A stretch of DNA of 64,000 nucleotides, from contig NC_064623.1 in the NCBI RefSeq assembly GCF_023898315.1, positions 15,885,140 through 15,949,139 of the forward strand. Reading direction: 5' to 3'. Under the pieces are notes generated by a model, which did not search any database, was not told where the DNA came from, and saw nothing but the letters and a program-made list of their open reading frames with translations. Both the position numbers and the translations under genes were made by a program. This document shows, piece by piece, positions 1-11,504 of the stretch (positions are counted from its first letter, which is position 1; every line of letters starts with the position of its first letter). This stretch comes from Schistocerca nitens (lineage: Eukaryota; Arthropoda; Insecta; Orthoptera; Acrididae).

Positions 1-578
1 ATGCACTATGTGAGTGCTATTCCAGTCAATGGGCGTCACTTTTAACCTCATCATTTTAATTACACACGCAGCACACACGAATAACGTTTACAAAACGTGG
101 CCCAGCTTCACATTACAACCAAGAAACAACGTTTGCAAAGAGCTTACAGTCATAACAATGTTAACTTACAGATGCTGTATGGTCGTCAGGCAGAACTACA
201 CAGCTCGTAAGTACACTAACCTGCAAGTTTACTAATGTTTATAAAAACCATCTCATGAGCAATTAGATCTTGTAAAAGAAGTAAATCTTTCGTAAAAATA
301 CCATCACCGATATGACAACAAAATATTTCTTTTCTTTCCCAGTGCAGCAAACGAATAACACAAACAAAACTAGGTCCAACTAAGAATGCGTGTAATCTGC
401 CATCTGAAGTTGGATTTGTAAAGGAAAATCCGAAACCGGTCATGGTCTGAAGATAATAAACCTTTTTAAACCATACATGTGGCTGGTAGCTGTTTTTTAT
501 ATAAATTATAAACCTTAAGTACAACAGCCACGGTTCTCAAAATGTCGTCTTTCGACAAAATAGCGTATTTATTCAAAA
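1..578. other. unassigned spacer
   Basis: No coding region, RNA gene or repeat structure could be recognised. The only open frames are short (about 73 and 102 codons) with no familiar motif. Confidence 0.5.
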
Positions 579-765
579 GCCGGCCGTTGTGGCCGTGCGG
601 TTCTAGGCGCTGCAGTCTGGAGCCGAGCGACCGCTACGGTCGCAGGTTCGAATCGTGCCTCGGGCACGGATGTGTGTGATGTCCTTAGGTTAGTTAGGTT
701 TAATTAGTTCTAAGTTCTAGGTGACTGATGACTTTAGACGTTAAGTCGCATATTGCTCAGAGCCA
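579..765 (+). mobile_element. S1 tRNA-derived SINE
   Basis: The head carries a pol III box A region (GTGGCCGTGCGG) and a box B (GGTTCGAATCGTGCC). The conserved body runs through GATGTCCTTAGGTTAGTTAG to a tail ending in GCTCAGAGCCA. At least eleven further S1 copies lie in this window, so the boundaries come from internal alignment. It resembles, from memory, the common locust SINE. It is not a functional tRNA gene because the anticodon arm cannot be drawn and the body continues well past the tRNA end. Confidence 0.85.
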
Positions 766-935
766 AAATGCGACAAAATAGGCCAGATGAAATGGCGTAA
801 TGTGCGAGTATTAATTTGTCATAAGTTAAAAACATATTGACATGAAATAGTATTAGTACAGGTTCCAGACTTAAGAGACAATTTATTTAAACGTTTGTTT
901 TCATGGCCATCTTCCGCAGCAGCTGCTATAATCGG

Positions 936-1148
936 TAATTACTGGTTTTCCGTCTTGAGCTTACTCCAATTTAATTAATGAGAATTACACCAGACGCGTT
1001 TCGCTTTTATTTATAAAGCATCTTCTGTGGTTATTCTACAAATTGGATACGTAGAAGATGCTTTATAGATAAAAGCGAAACGCGTCTGGTGTAATCCTCT
1101 TGAATTAAATTGCAGTAAGCTCAAGACGTAAAACCAATAATAACTGGT
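936..1148. repeat. fold-back element with ~90 bp arms
   Basis: Positions 936-1026 and 1051-1148 are near-perfect reverse complements, sharing for example CGTCTTGAGCTTACT and ACACCAGACGCGTTTCGC, around a loop of about 24 bp. There is no ORF. The transcript would form a long hairpin. It is most likely a MITE or a solo fold-back; the superfamily is not determinable here. Confidence 0.75.
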
Positions 1149-1345
1149 ATTTAAATGTGATTTACGGCGTCTTTCCCCTCAACAATTGTAAATGAACATT
1201 TTTGCCAACTGGGAGCTAGTCTCAAGGAGCGATTACGATATACAAATACTTACGGGTGTTGCATTACTCGGCGATGCTACGTTATCTCTGATTCATTGTA
1301 TGCAGCCACAGACATACATTACTAGTCTGGCAATACCGTATACAC

Positions 1346-2339
1346 CAGGGGCGGGCAGGAATCCTGCACGTGTGCGGTGCACTTGCACGCGTGCAGTTAA
1401 CAGGTGTTCTGCGTGCACACAGGGGCAAGCTGGCCACCGGCTTATCTCCCCTCGCCACCATACATCCTGTCCGCTCCTTCCTCTGCAATGCGTTTTGTTT
1501 CCTAGCTTGCTTTATTGAATGAAGGAATATGATTAGTAGGAGTGCTTGAAAGATATCGTGGTTTGAAAGAGTACCTATTACCTACGATACGTTTTATTTA
1601 ATTATCACAGGTGGAGTGGAACAAAATTTCTACATACAGACAAACACAAACAGTTACTTAAATTTTCATCACTGATGTTTGCTGTTAACCGACACGTACT
1701 AATTCAGCAAATGGTTTTCCAGCTCTCGCTATATTAAGCGCAATCTTATAACTTGCACGTACCGCTGGGCTATTATTGTTGTTGTCCTGAAAAATTGAAA
1801 ACAGTGCTCCATAAAATGTTAAATCAGTTAGATGAGAGACATGACTAAAGGAAGTCGTAGATCTCTCGTGACCACAGCAACTACGACAGATTCATCTAGT
1901 ATCGTCAGATCGCTCTTCTTAAGCTCAGTCGATTTCCCCATCCGCTCAGAAACCGACAATAAATTGTATTCGTCCTTGTGAAATTTATTATAATGGCCTT
2001 CAATACTAAACTTCCGCTGACCAGCGAGAATACTGCCACATATTAAACATTTCGAATTTTCACGTTTTTGCACAGAGAAAAAATGATTCTCCCATTACTT
2101 TTGAAAAGATAGCAAATCTCCACTTCCCCGTTTCCTTGTTTCACTCTGTATTTTCCGGTTCTTGAAATACAACGTTCACTACGTAGTGATCGCTACGCAT
2201 CAACGTCCGCAGCTTAGCCTGGCACTACACTGCAGCAACCTGCCGGCTGTCGCCACAGCCCCAGTCGACGCCTGCACGCGAGCAGCACACGTGCAGCGCT
2301 GTGCGCTCATGAGCCGCGAGCAACGTTTGCCCGCCCCTG
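1346..2339 (-). mobile_element. decayed hAT element
   Basis: Both ends begin with the inverted repeat CAGGGGCGGGCA. The flanks are GTATACAC (1338-1345) and GTATACAG (2340-2347), an 8 bp duplication with one mismatch. It fits the hAT target pattern nTnnnnAn. The subterminal regions are rich in GCACGTGTGC/GTGCAC-type motifs, as is usual for hAT transposase binding. A BED zinc-finger remnant lies inside on the minus strand. At 994 bp the copy is too short to encode a full transposase, so it is internally deleted. Confidence 0.7.
1828..2073 (-). pseudogene. hAT transposase N-terminal BED-finger remnant
   Basis: The 81-codon open frame has a C-x2-C pair (CLIC) followed by H-x4-H (HYNKFH) and then a Lys/Glu-rich stretch. 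This is the layout of the BED-type finger at the N-terminus of hAT-family transposases (ZBED/GTF2I-repeat-like class). The ribonuclease-H catalytic domain and the dimerisation domain are absent. The ORF lies inside the hAT terminal repeats in the expected orientation. It is a remnant of DNA-binding sequence, not a functional gene. Confidence 0.55.
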
Positions 2340-2347
2340 GTATACAG

Positions 2348-3305
2348 TATCAATGGTGGCACTGAAGCCAGAAGTTTACAATTGCAGTATGGCAACGAGC
2401 GCAGAGGACGTAGAAACAGCTGTTGGTTTACTGATGAAACAGTATAAGAAATCGGAATAAAGTGATACAACTTCGTTACCTTCAGAGATTTGACATATTG
2501 GTCAATGCATGTGTCGTGTTTGGCTGTAATTTTTTCGTACAGCAGAGGAAAAATATAAGGAAAGGAGGAAGTCTCAAGTAAGCATAACTAGAAACATCTT
2601 ACGTATTTTTGGTTTTGTACTGTGTGTAAGTATAACTAATTACATTACTGTTTGTTATATCCGAAATACCGGCTGTATTTAAATAGTTTACGTATATTTT
2701 AAGGAGTTTAATAATTACTGATGCGCTTTTAATCAGTTTTCATCAACTTCGACTTTTATTCGAATAGTATGCTCGTTTTGTCTTTATTCATTTCATTGTA
2801 CTTACGAAAACTACAGTCTGCTTTAAATGAGTATAAATATTTAACTTGATGCTCTTCTTATAACACTAGTCTACGTTGCATCTATCAAACTCAACTTGTA
2901 CGCAAATATTTGCTCAGCTACAGAAATTCCTTAAACCGCCTAGTAAAGCTAACAACAACATTTCGTTTCATAAAATCGTGTTAGCCACCACACACAAATT
3001 TTTGACGCCGCCATCTTACCTCTCCGAACGTCAGGTTTCAGTAAAAGCTATGTCTTAGCCGGTCTAGAAATGTATGTCTGTGTGTACAACGAGAATTACT
3101 TTTAATTTTACTTTTATTCTGGATTAGACTATGCCGTCTATTGATTTTAAAATGTACAGGTATTTATTAAACCGTTTTCTGTAAATAAATCCAATATATT
3201 TAACATAGTTAAAGTACTTTACGTCGACAAAACCTACTGAGATAATTACTGTTACAAATAGACGGCTTTCAGACAGTTGGAATCCGTGAGGAATGATCAT
3301 AGGTC
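2348..3305. other. unassigned AT-rich spacer
   Basis: I see no element ends, no coding similarity and no tandem repeat in this stretch. Confidence 0.5.
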
Positions 3306-3316
3306 GAGACCGCTGG

Positions 3317-3523
3317 AAGTCCGCATCTCGTGGTCGTGCGGTAGCGTTCTCGCTTCCCACGCCCGGGTTCCCGGGTTCGATTCCCGGCGGGGTCAGGGAT
3401 TTACTCTGCCTCGTGATGACTGGGTGTTGTGTGATGTCCTTAGGTTAGTTAGGTTTAAGTAGTTCTAAGTTCTAGGGGACTGATGACCTAAGATGTTAAG
3501 TCCCATAGTGCTCAGAGCCATTT
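3317..3523 (+). mobile_element. tRNA-Gly-headed SINE (S1 body)
   Basis: The head resembles tRNA-Gly with a CCC-type anticodon loop (CTCGCTTCCCACGCC) and a clean box B (GGTTCGATTCCCGGC). The body and tail are the same as S1 (GATGTCCTTAGGTTAGTTAG to CTCAGAGCCATT). An 11 bp target duplication, GAGACCGCTGG, lies at 3306-3316 and 3524-3534. The family pairs a different tRNA head with the S1 body. Confidence 0.85.
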
Positions 3524-3534
3524 GAGACCGCTGG

Positions 3535-4206
3535 CTTTTATATACGGAAGAGTTTTACCCGTTTAACTCGTTATATCAGGTTTAAATTTTCTCCCTATGC
3601 AGACCAATGATCGTTATTCCATGGATATCGCTTCACTGCATGGAAATCTGCAATTTATCTGAAGTGGTCCGCTGAATCCTTAGGAAGAGCAGCTACAGCG
3701 GCGTGGAGCATACAGAATTGTACGGCGACCGTCTTGTTAATATTTTCAGCTCTGCGAGATACCAAGCAGCGAGTACAGCAAACACACATTTATATCAAAC
3801 AATATATATTTCTGTAATTAGCTTTTCTTCTCATTTCACGGTAGGAACGTGAACAGGTCTATAGAACAGACTTTAATGAACTGCGGTTTAACAATCTTAG
3901 TCAGCCTTTAATGAGCTTCAGTGAATTAGACTTGAAGAGAGTGATAGGCTAGTGAACTAAATGTCGGTAGGCAAATAAATAATTACGAGAATTATCCCAA
4001 GTAAATCACTATTAAATAGCTATTTTGCAACCAAAATACACGGTATGTCAATGTACTCATACAACACTGAACACTAACTTTTTCTCCCTTCATGTGTTTC
4101 TGTTATATGTTGCATTATTGTATTTATTTTTCTATATGTGCTGCTGCCATGTGCCACACGATAAATAAATAAATAAGTAATAAATTAAGTGTTCAAAATG
4201 CAAGAG
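3535..4206. other. unassigned spacer
   Basis: No supported feature; short frames only. Confidence 0.5.
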
Positions 4207-4465
4207 TGAGATTTCAGTGAATTGGTCAAAACGAAGTAGAATAGAACAATATGCAAAACTGACTGTGGCCACTGTTATAATACGCTTGGCAAAAGGCAGC
4301 TTGCGACATCGGCATACGAACACCATCTTTTAAAAATGTAATTAGTGTGGCGTCTGACATTCGACTGCTTGAATGCAGAACTGAAGTTGAATGTGAAAAA
4401 GTGGTTTTAGTCAGACGTGCATACTGTTCTCCTCCATTTTGCTTTGACCACTTCACTGAAATCCC
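4207..4465. repeat. small TIR/fold-back element
   Basis: The first ~66 bp (GAGATTTCAGTGAATTGGTC onward) and the last ~66 bp are reverse complements at roughly 75-80% identity, joined by about 125 bp. It is probably a MITE. The minus-strand frame of 76 codons across it is open only because the element is short, and shows no known motif. Confidence 0.6.
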
Positions 4466-5273
4466 ACACCATCATCTTTAAGATTGATTAGCTGTGAAAC
4501 ACTATCAAGTTAGTAGAAAAAGTTTGTTGTTCAGAGAGCGATAAGTGATAAGTCACAACATTGACACAGGTCTGTTTTTGGTCCTATTATACTGACATTT
4601 TGTTTCTTCGCGTTACCAAAGTTACTCTCTTAGACCTTGAATAGGTGATCAATCAAAAGTCTCCCGAGGTAAAGCTTGTAGTTTTGCGTACGAGTCACTG
4701 ACACCATAATTTTTAGCATACGCTATTTGTGTCCTAAGCACATTTTGTGTGCGATTCGCAGCGTTCGACGTCACGTACTTCCCTTGATAGGGTTTAATCA
4801 GAGCTGTGATTCCGACTGACTTGGCAGGATTTCATAAATCAAAGAACTGGCGAAAATATACCGGTGGAAGAACAAAGATGTCAATCTGACTTTTGGTTTT
4901 ATGTCACTTCCTTCCCTACTCTCTGACAAACAATCCCTAGCTTCAAGATGATGCCAGTTTCGGACTTCTTATGTTACTGCAGGAGTTTCTCCGAAACTTA
5001 TTGTATGAATTGAATCGGAACAAATGAGACCGTTACTGACAATGAGATGGGATGAATTTCAAAGTAATTTGTATATTTTCTCCGACAGACAAAAGTAATT
5101 TGAGTCTGCCGTTGTACTATGGGAGCCACTGATTCATAAGGCGGGACGTCAGAGGAAACAGTTCTGTTCAGAAACAGGAAACGATAAAACAAGAGAAAGT
5201 ACTAAAAAAAATAAAGAAATTCTACTACGTCGAAAACTGACATTCTGAGCCTGTGGCTGTGTAGAAAGTCTAG
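4466..5273. other. unassigned spacer
   Basis: No supported feature. Confidence 0.5.
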
Positions 5274-5793
5274 GATGACTCTTACAGAGAAGATAACAGC
5301 AACCAGGCACTTTGAAAATACAATGTTGTTTATTTATTTAGGTAAATAGCGCCGTTACCGGTTTCGAACCGTCAGGTTCATCTTCAAATGGATACATCAC
5401 ATTAAGATACATTTCACATTGGCTTTCACTTTTTGTTTTTCCAAATGATCAGAACCAGTCAGCACTGGAACGTAATGGCGGGTTTTTCAACGTAAGTAAC
5501 CAAAACATCTTCACTTTAATAATTTGTTTACATCATTTTAAATACATACATGTGAGTCACAATTACAGCTAAACAGACGTCTCGCGTCTTATTTTGTTGC
5601 AGTGCACCACCACCTCAAGGAAATTTCATCATTTGGGAAAACAAAAAGTGAAAGCTAATGTAAAATGTATCTTAACGTGGACTAGCGTCTGAACATGAAC
5701 CTGTCGGTTCGAAACCGGTAACTGCGCTATTTAAATAAATAAATAGCATTGCAAAGTGGTTGGTTGCTGTTATCTTCACTGTAAGAGTCAACC
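5274..5793. repeat. fold-back element with ~165 bp arms
   Basis: Positions 5274-5445 and 5636-5793 are reverse complements with a loop of about 190 bp. The shared segments include GACTCTTACAG, AAGATAACAGCAACCA, ACCGGTTTCGAACCG and AAGATACATTT. Such long-armed non-coding palindromes are typical of MITE-like fold-back families. No target duplication was recognised. Confidence 0.75.
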
Positions 5794-6820
5794 TACATAA
5801 AGAATTTCGTTTATACTAGCCTGTAGCACGTTAAAAGCCAACAAGGAGATAGCAGAGGGCAAAATAACTGCCATATTTGCGTAGCAAATCAGAGAAATTG
5901 AATAACTGAATCGACTTTCAGAAGCATTCAGGGAAAAACCACACAGACAGAGAATGAGGCCTGTTGGGTAGCCACAAGAATTTCTAAGACTCGTTGCAAG
6001 AAGCGGCTCTTCGCATACTGAGGGTTTTTTTTAAATTTATTTTAGGGAATGCTCAGTTCAGTTATATAACTGTTGGAATATTTCGCATGTATGAGTACGG
6101 TTGAGAACTCCCCTTCGGTCTCAGTGAAATTGTAAGCTGGTCCACCAATTGTCTCATTGAGTATCCTTCTCAACTGTTGTTTACTGTTCATTGCTCTCCG
6201 CTGTTCTTTGTTCCACAGATACTAGCGACTGACTGACACACATTGAACTAACTGGGTTTGGAGGGGAGTGGAATATTCTTCCTGGTTAATATTTCACTCG
6301 TATCGATTCCCGCTTCATCCAGTATTTAGCGGCAGGATGGTCTGCAATTTTTATGTAATTTTGGCCGCGCTAGCCGGCAATGAGAGACTAACTGGCGGAG
6401 AGAGCTAAAAAAGAGAGCCACAACAGATCACTGAATTTTCCAATGCGATACACAGCAGTATGGATAGATATACGGGTCGATATGTACCTCGCATATGAGT
6501 TCACTGGATGCTATGAAATAGTACCACTGTGGTGCTAGGCTTAGCTGTTGCCACACCGAAGGCAACCACATCACACTACTTTCGCCTCTGAGACATATTG
6601 CATTACTCTGTCATTTGTGTTGCACGTCTTGATGATTCCAAACTACAGACTTACTCATTGCTGTGAACTGTTTTCACAGAAAGAAACGTAACTGGAGTAG
6701 AAAGCAGAATAAATTATAGTTAATTTACTACTCAGTAAAGAGACACTGGAGATTACAAGTCCTTTATACAAAACTACTCAAACAACATCCCCGAATCCCC
6801 GGAACTTCTGATTCTTCCTG
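5794..6820. other. unassigned spacer
   Basis: About 1 kb in which I recognise no element termini, coding similarity or repeats. Confidence 0.5.
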
Positions 6821-6877
6821 TATAGAGGGTATTCGGAAATTCCCCTTTACAAACTTCTACGACTTGTAGAGGGGAGT

Positions 6878-8473
6878 TGTTGTTGTTGTTGTGGTCTTCA
6901 GTCCTGAGACTGGTTTGATGCAGCTCTCCATGCTACTCTATCCTGTGCAAGCTTCTTCATCTCCCAGTACCTACTGCAACCTACATCCTTCTGAATCTGC
7001 TTACTGTATTCATCTCTTGGTCTCCCTCTACGATTTTTACCCTCCACGCTGCCCTCCAATGCTAAATTTGTGATCCCTTGATGCCTCAAAACATGTCCTA
7101 CCAACCGATCCCTTCTTCTAGTCAAGTTATGCCACAAACTTCTCTTCTCCCGAATCCTATTCAATACCTCCTCATTAGTTACGTGATCTACCCACCTTAT
7201 CTTCAGCATTCTTCTGTAACACCACATTTTGAAAGCTTCTATTCTCTTCTTGTCCAAACTGGTTATCGTCCATGTTTCACTTCCATACATGGCTACACTC
7301 CATACAAATACTTTCAGAAACGACTTCCTGACACTTAAATCTATACTCGATGTTAACAAATTTCTCTTCTTCAGAAACGATTTCCTTGCCATTGCCAGTC
7401 TACATTTTATATCCTCTCTACTTCGACCATCATCAGTTATTTTACTCCCTAAATAGCAAAACTCCTTTACTACTTTAAGTGTCTCATTTCCTAATCTAAT
7501 CCCCTCAGCATCACCCGATTTAATTTGACTACATTCCATTATCCTCGTTTTGCTTTTGTTGATGTTCATCTTATATCCTCCTTTCAAGACACTGTCCATT
7601 CCGTTCAACTGCTCTTCCAAGTCCTTTGCTGTCTCTGACAGAATTACAATGTCATCGGCGAACCTCAAAGTTTTTACTTCTTCTCCATGAATTTTAATAC
7701 CTACTCCGAATTTTTCTTTTGTTTCCTTTACTGCTTGCTCAATATACAAATTGAATAACATTGGGGAGAGGCTACAACCCTGTCTCACTCCTTTCCCAAC
7801 CACTGCTTCCCTTTCATGCCCCTCGACTCTTATAACTGCCATCTGGTTTCTGTACAAATTGTAAATAGCCTTTCGCTCCCTGTATTTTACCCCTGCTACC
7901 TTCAGAATTTGAAAGAGAGTATTCCAGTAAACATTGTCAAAAGCTTTCTCTAAGTCTACAAACGCTAAAAATGTCGGTTTGCCTTTCCTTAATCTTTCTT
8001 CTAAGATTAGTCGTAAGGTCAGTATTGCCTCACGTGTTCCAACATTCCTACGGAATCCAAACTGATCTTCCCCGAGGTCCGCTTCTACCAGTTTTTCCAT
8101 TCGTCTGTAAAGAATTCGCGTTAGTATTTTGCAGCTGTGACTTATTAAACTGATAGTTCGGTAATTTTCACATCTGTCAACACCTGCTTGCTTTGGGATT
8201 GGAATTATTATATTCTTCTTGAAGTCTGAGGGTATTTCGCCTGTCTCATACATCGTGCTCACCAGATGGTAGAGTTTTGTCATGACTGGCTCTCCCGAGG
8301 CCATCAGTAGTTCTAACGGAATGTTGTCTACTCCCGGGGCCTTGTTTTGACTCAGGTCTTTCAGTGCTCTGTCAAACTCTTCACGCAGTATCTTATCTCC
8401 CATTTCATCTTCATCTACATCCTCTTCCACTTCCATAATACTGTCCTCAAGTACATCGCCCTTGTATAAAACC
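6878..8473 (-). mobile_element. 5'-truncated RTE-clade LINE
   Basis: The 3' end on the minus strand is a (CAA)n-type tail at 6878-6893. The copy is flanked by a 10 bp target duplication, AGAGGGGAGT (6868-6877 and 8474-8483). It is 5'-truncated and lacks the endonuclease, but its reading frame is unbroken, so it looks young. It sits inside the left arm of the palindromic element. Similar copies lie at 16.1-17.2, 35.9-40.0 kb; a second RTE subfamily lies at 26.9-29.4 and 56.5-57.6 kb. Confidence 0.9.
6898..8473 (-). CDS. RTE reverse transcriptase, C-terminal ~525 codons, uninterrupted
   Basis: The frame encodes the reverse-transcriptase domain and C-terminal region of an RTE-clade LINE protein, which copies element RNA into DNA at a nicked chromosomal target. 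Visible RT motifs in order are FLAFVDLEKAFDNV (catalytic Asp of motif A), RQGCSLSPMLFNLYIE (motif B) and LRFADDIVILSE (motif C, F-A-D-D). Further on are LGSKITDDG and MWCYRRMLKIRW, then GRPRDEY near the C-terminus. These resemble BovB-type RTE proteins. The open frame continues upstream to 8526, but those codons belong to the host palindrome. The N-terminal apurinic endonuclease is missing through 5' truncation, so the copy cannot retrotranspose alone. No stop or frameshift is seen, which is unusual here. Confidence 0.85.
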
Positions 8474-8687
8474 AGAGGGGAGTGAGTACATAATATTTTG
8501 AATAGGAACCCATCCGATAACGTCATCCGGCGACGCCACAGAGCATCTAAAATGTAGGCACTGGCGCCTCTACATGTATCTATGCATTCAGGGCGCTACC
8601 GTGATGATGTCGCAAACTTTCAAGGATGATGGAAAGGGATAAGTGTATCAATTTGAGGCAAGGGTCCCTGGTTCGGAAACGAACAAG

Positions 8688-8950
8688 TTCTTCTTCTTCT
8701 TTTGGTGTTCAACCCTGAGGTCAGTTTGCAGCAGAGCACCATTTCTCTCTCCTGTCTGCCTTCCTCTCCATTTCCACGTATGTGTTACATCCAACGTCAT
8801 CCATGATCTGTTGCATGCATGATATCCTTGGTCGCCCCCGCCGATTCCTTCCCTCAGTAGCTCCTTCTGCTATTGTTCCAATGATATTGTTGTGTCTTAG
8901 GATGTGCCCTACAAAGTGTGTATCTTCTTGTTTGGATGTGCCTCGACAGG
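8688..8950 (-). mobile_element. RTE LINE 3'-end fragment
   Basis: On the minus strand the sequence decodes to the end of an RTE protein, with a GRNRRGRPR motif, and finishes in a (GAA)n tail at 8688-8700. It is inserted in the left arm of the palindromic element: the arm reads through from 8687 to 8951 when it is removed. Confidence 0.7.
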
Positions 8951-8983
8951 GTTACAAAACGAAAATTATTCTGATACCCCTGA

Positions 8984-9172
8984 CTGTGGTTGGATGGTTG
9001 GAGAGAGGGAGGGGGCCGAACAGCGAGGGCATCGATCCCATCGGATTGGGGAAGGATAGGGAAGGAAGTCGGCCGTGCCCTTTCAAAGGAACCATCCCGG
9101 CATTTGCCTGAAGCGATTTAGGGGAATCACGGAAAACCTAAACCAGGATGGCCGGAGCGGGTTTGAACCTCT
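8984..9172 (-). mobile_element. S2 SINE, 5'-truncated
   Basis: It carries the S2 body in reverse: the CCGAACAGCGAGGGCATCG block, then CATCGGATTGGGGAAGG, CCTTTCAAAGGAACCATC and ATCACGGAAAACCTAAA, ending near GGTTTGAAC. A fuller plus-strand copy is at 45941-46169. The tRNA-like 5' head is missing. It interrupts the left arm of the palindromic element. Confidence 0.75.
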
Positions 9173-9460
9173 GAAGTGGAATACATGTACCGGTACAGTT
9201 GTTGCTAAGAATGTGGGGTAGGCAACTTTCATAGGTGGCAGTGTGGACCAAAAAATGAAAAAAACTTGCGTAAACATGCGCTCTAAAATGCATACCTGAG
9301 AAGCTGTGACCACTTGTACACCTTCGCCTTCGCTAGTGTGAAACAGGTTTCCTGCATTGAAAAAGTGCTCATAGCTCCTGAGGTATGCATGTTTACAAGA
9401 CTCTGAAAGTTGCATACCCTACATTCTCAGTAACAACATTACCGGCACATGTATTCCACT

Positions 9461-9653
9461 GCCGGCCGAAGTGGCCGCACGGTTCTGGCGCTGCAGTCTG
9501 GAACCGCGAGACCGCTACGGTCGCAGGTTCGAATCCTGCCTCGGGCATGGATGTGTGTGATGTCCTTAGGTTAGCTAGGTTTAACTAGTTCTAAGTTCTA
9601 GGGGACTAATGACCTCAGCAGTTGAGTCCCATAGTGCTCAGAGCCATTTGAAC
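9461..9653 (+). mobile_element. S1 SINE
   Basis: Full-length S1 copy with box B GGTTCGAATCCTGCC. A 13 bp target duplication, CATGTATTCCACT, flanks it at 9448-9460 and 9654-9666. It interrupts the right arm of the palindromic element. Confidence 0.92.
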
Positions 9654-9980
9654 CATGTATTCCACTATCAGTCGTATCAAAGTGATTTTCGTTTAAAACT
9701 TTCGACTCGTTCGTTTCCGAACCGGGGGCCCTTACCTCAAATTGATAGATTTATCCGTCTCCATCGTCCTTGAAGGCTGTAACATCATCATGGAATCAGC
9801 CTGTCTATACATACGTTCACAGGCGCTGGCGCCTATAACTTTGACGCTCTGTAGCGCCGTTGGATGACGTTTCTCGACATGTGATAAGCTTATAATGGGA
9901 ATTTCTGAATTACCTGTATATGAGCAGCGGAGAACAACGACAGTTTTAACAAGAAATGCAGGGTGACAGTTATTGAACTA

Positions 9981-11402
9981 CACTCCTGGAAATTGAAATA
10001 AGAACACCGTGAATTCATTGTCCCAGGAAGGGGAAACTTTATTGACACATTCCTGGGGTCAGATACATCACATGATCACACTGACAGAACCACAGGCACA
10101 TAGACACAGGCAACAGAGCATGCACAATGTCGGCACTAGTACAGTGTATATACACGTTTCGCAGCAATGCAGGCTGCTATTCTCCCATGGAGACGATCGT
10201 AGAGATGCTGGATGTAGTCCTGTGGAACGGCTTGCCATGCCATTTCCACCTGGCGCCTCAGTTGGACCAGCGTTCGTGCTGGACGTGCAGACCGCGTGAG
10301 ACGGCGCTTCATCCAGTCCCAAACATGCTCAATGGGGGACAGATCCGGAGATCTTGCTGGCCAGGGTAGTTGACTTACACCTTCTAGAGCACGTTGGGTG
10401 GCACGGGATACATGCGGACGTGCATTGTCCTGTTGGAACAGCAAGTTCCCTTGCCGGTCTAGGAATGGTAGAACGATGGGTTCGATGACGGTTTGGATGT
10501 ACCGTGCACTATTCAGTGTCCCCTCGACGATCACCAGTGGTGTACGGCCAGTGTAGGAGATCGCTCCCCACACCATGATGCCGGGTGTTGGCCCTGTGTG
10601 CCTCGGTCGTATGCAGTCCTGATTGTGGCGCTCACCTGCACGGCGCCAAACACGCATACGACCATCATTGGCACCAAGGCAGAAGCGACTCTCATCGCTG
10701 AAGACGTCACGTCTCCATTCGTCCCTCTATTCACGCCTGTCGCGACACCACTGGAGGCGGGCTGCACGATGTTGGGGCGTGCGCGGAAGACGGCCTAACG
10801 GTGTGCGGGACCGTAGCCCAGCTTCATGGAGACGGTTGCGAATGGTCCTCGCCGATACCCCAGGAGCAACAGTGTCCCTAATTTGCTGGGAAGTGGCGGT
10901 GCGGTCCCCTACGGCACTGCGTAGGATCCTACGGTCTTGGCGTGCATCCGTGCGTCGCTGCGGTCCGGTCCCAGGTCGACGGGCACGTGCACCTTCCGCC
11001 GACCACTGGCGACAACATCGATGTACTGTGGACACCTCACGCCCCACGTGTTGAGCAATTCGGCGGTACGTCCACCCGGCCTCCCGCATGCCCACTATAC
11101 GCCCTCGCTCAAAGTCCGTCAACTGCACATACGGTTCACGTCCACGCTGTCGCGGCATGCTACCAGTGTTAAAGACTGCGATGGAGCTCCGTATGCCACG
11201 GCAAACCGGCTCACACTGACGGCGGCGGTGCACAAATGCTGCGCAGCTAGCGCCATTCGACGGCCAACACCGCGGTTCCTGGTGTGTCCGCTGTGCCGTG
11301 CGTGTGATCATTGCTTGTACAGCCCTCTCGCAGTGTCCGGAGCAAGTATGGTGGGTCTGACACACCGGTGTCAATGTGTTCTTTTTTCCATTTCCAGGAG
11401 TG
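9981..11402 (-). mobile_element. Tc1-A copy 1 (1422 bp)
   Basis: The terminal inverted repeats begin CACTCCTGGAAAT and extend about 27 bp with two mismatches between ends. TA duplicates flank it at 9979-9980 and 11403-11404. It has exactly the same length as the other two Tc1-A copies (17905-19326 and 62155-63576). It is inserted in element N. Confidence 0.93.
10136..11158 (-). pseudogene. Tc1-A transposase, single nonsense mutation
   Basis: This is the 341-codon transposase frame of Tc1-A. It would bind the terminal repeats with its N-terminal paired HTH domains and catalyse cut-and-paste at TA. The start at 11158 (MPRQRG...) matches the intact copy at 62399. The frame is whole apart from an amber TAG at 10727-10729, replacing the Trp codon at residue 144 just before the first catalytic motif FSDESRF. 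The other catalytic motifs, QQDNARPH and PDLSPIEHVW, are intact. Copy 2 carries the same TAG, so the lesion predates at least one transposition. Confidence 0.9.
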
Positions 11403-11504
11403 TATATTAAATAAAATCGTCATAACCTCTGAACGGTTTGCGTTAGGGCGTTCAAACTGCACGGTTGGCCGCGGGGCATGATGGGAATTAATATGCGCGT
11501 ACAT

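Larger units (their letters stand above)
6821..9920. mobile_element. long palindromic (fold-back) element split by four insertions
   Basis: The outer ends are inverted (TATAGAGGGTATTCGGAAAT at 6821, RC of AATTACCTGTATA at 9920). After removing four insertions (6878-8473, 8688-8950, ~8984-9172, 9461-9653) the left arm matches the reverse complement of the right arm almost to a centre near 9310-9360. Paired blocks are 6821-6867 with ~9874-9920, 8484-8687 with ~9710-9880, 8951-8983 with ~9670-9705, and 9173-9310 with ~9360-9460. The ancestral element was therefore about 0.9 kb and nearly all inverted repeat. TA-rich ends suggest a TA target. No transposase of its own is present. Confidence 0.75.

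Noticed and set aside
620-690. tRNA gene candidates at the heads of the SINEs
   Set aside because: Boxes A and B are present but the acceptor stem does not close and each continues into a SINE body with target duplications.
8474-8526. Extra N-terminal residues of the RTE open frame as part of the protein
   Set aside because: They lie outside the LINE's target duplication and belong to the host palindrome.
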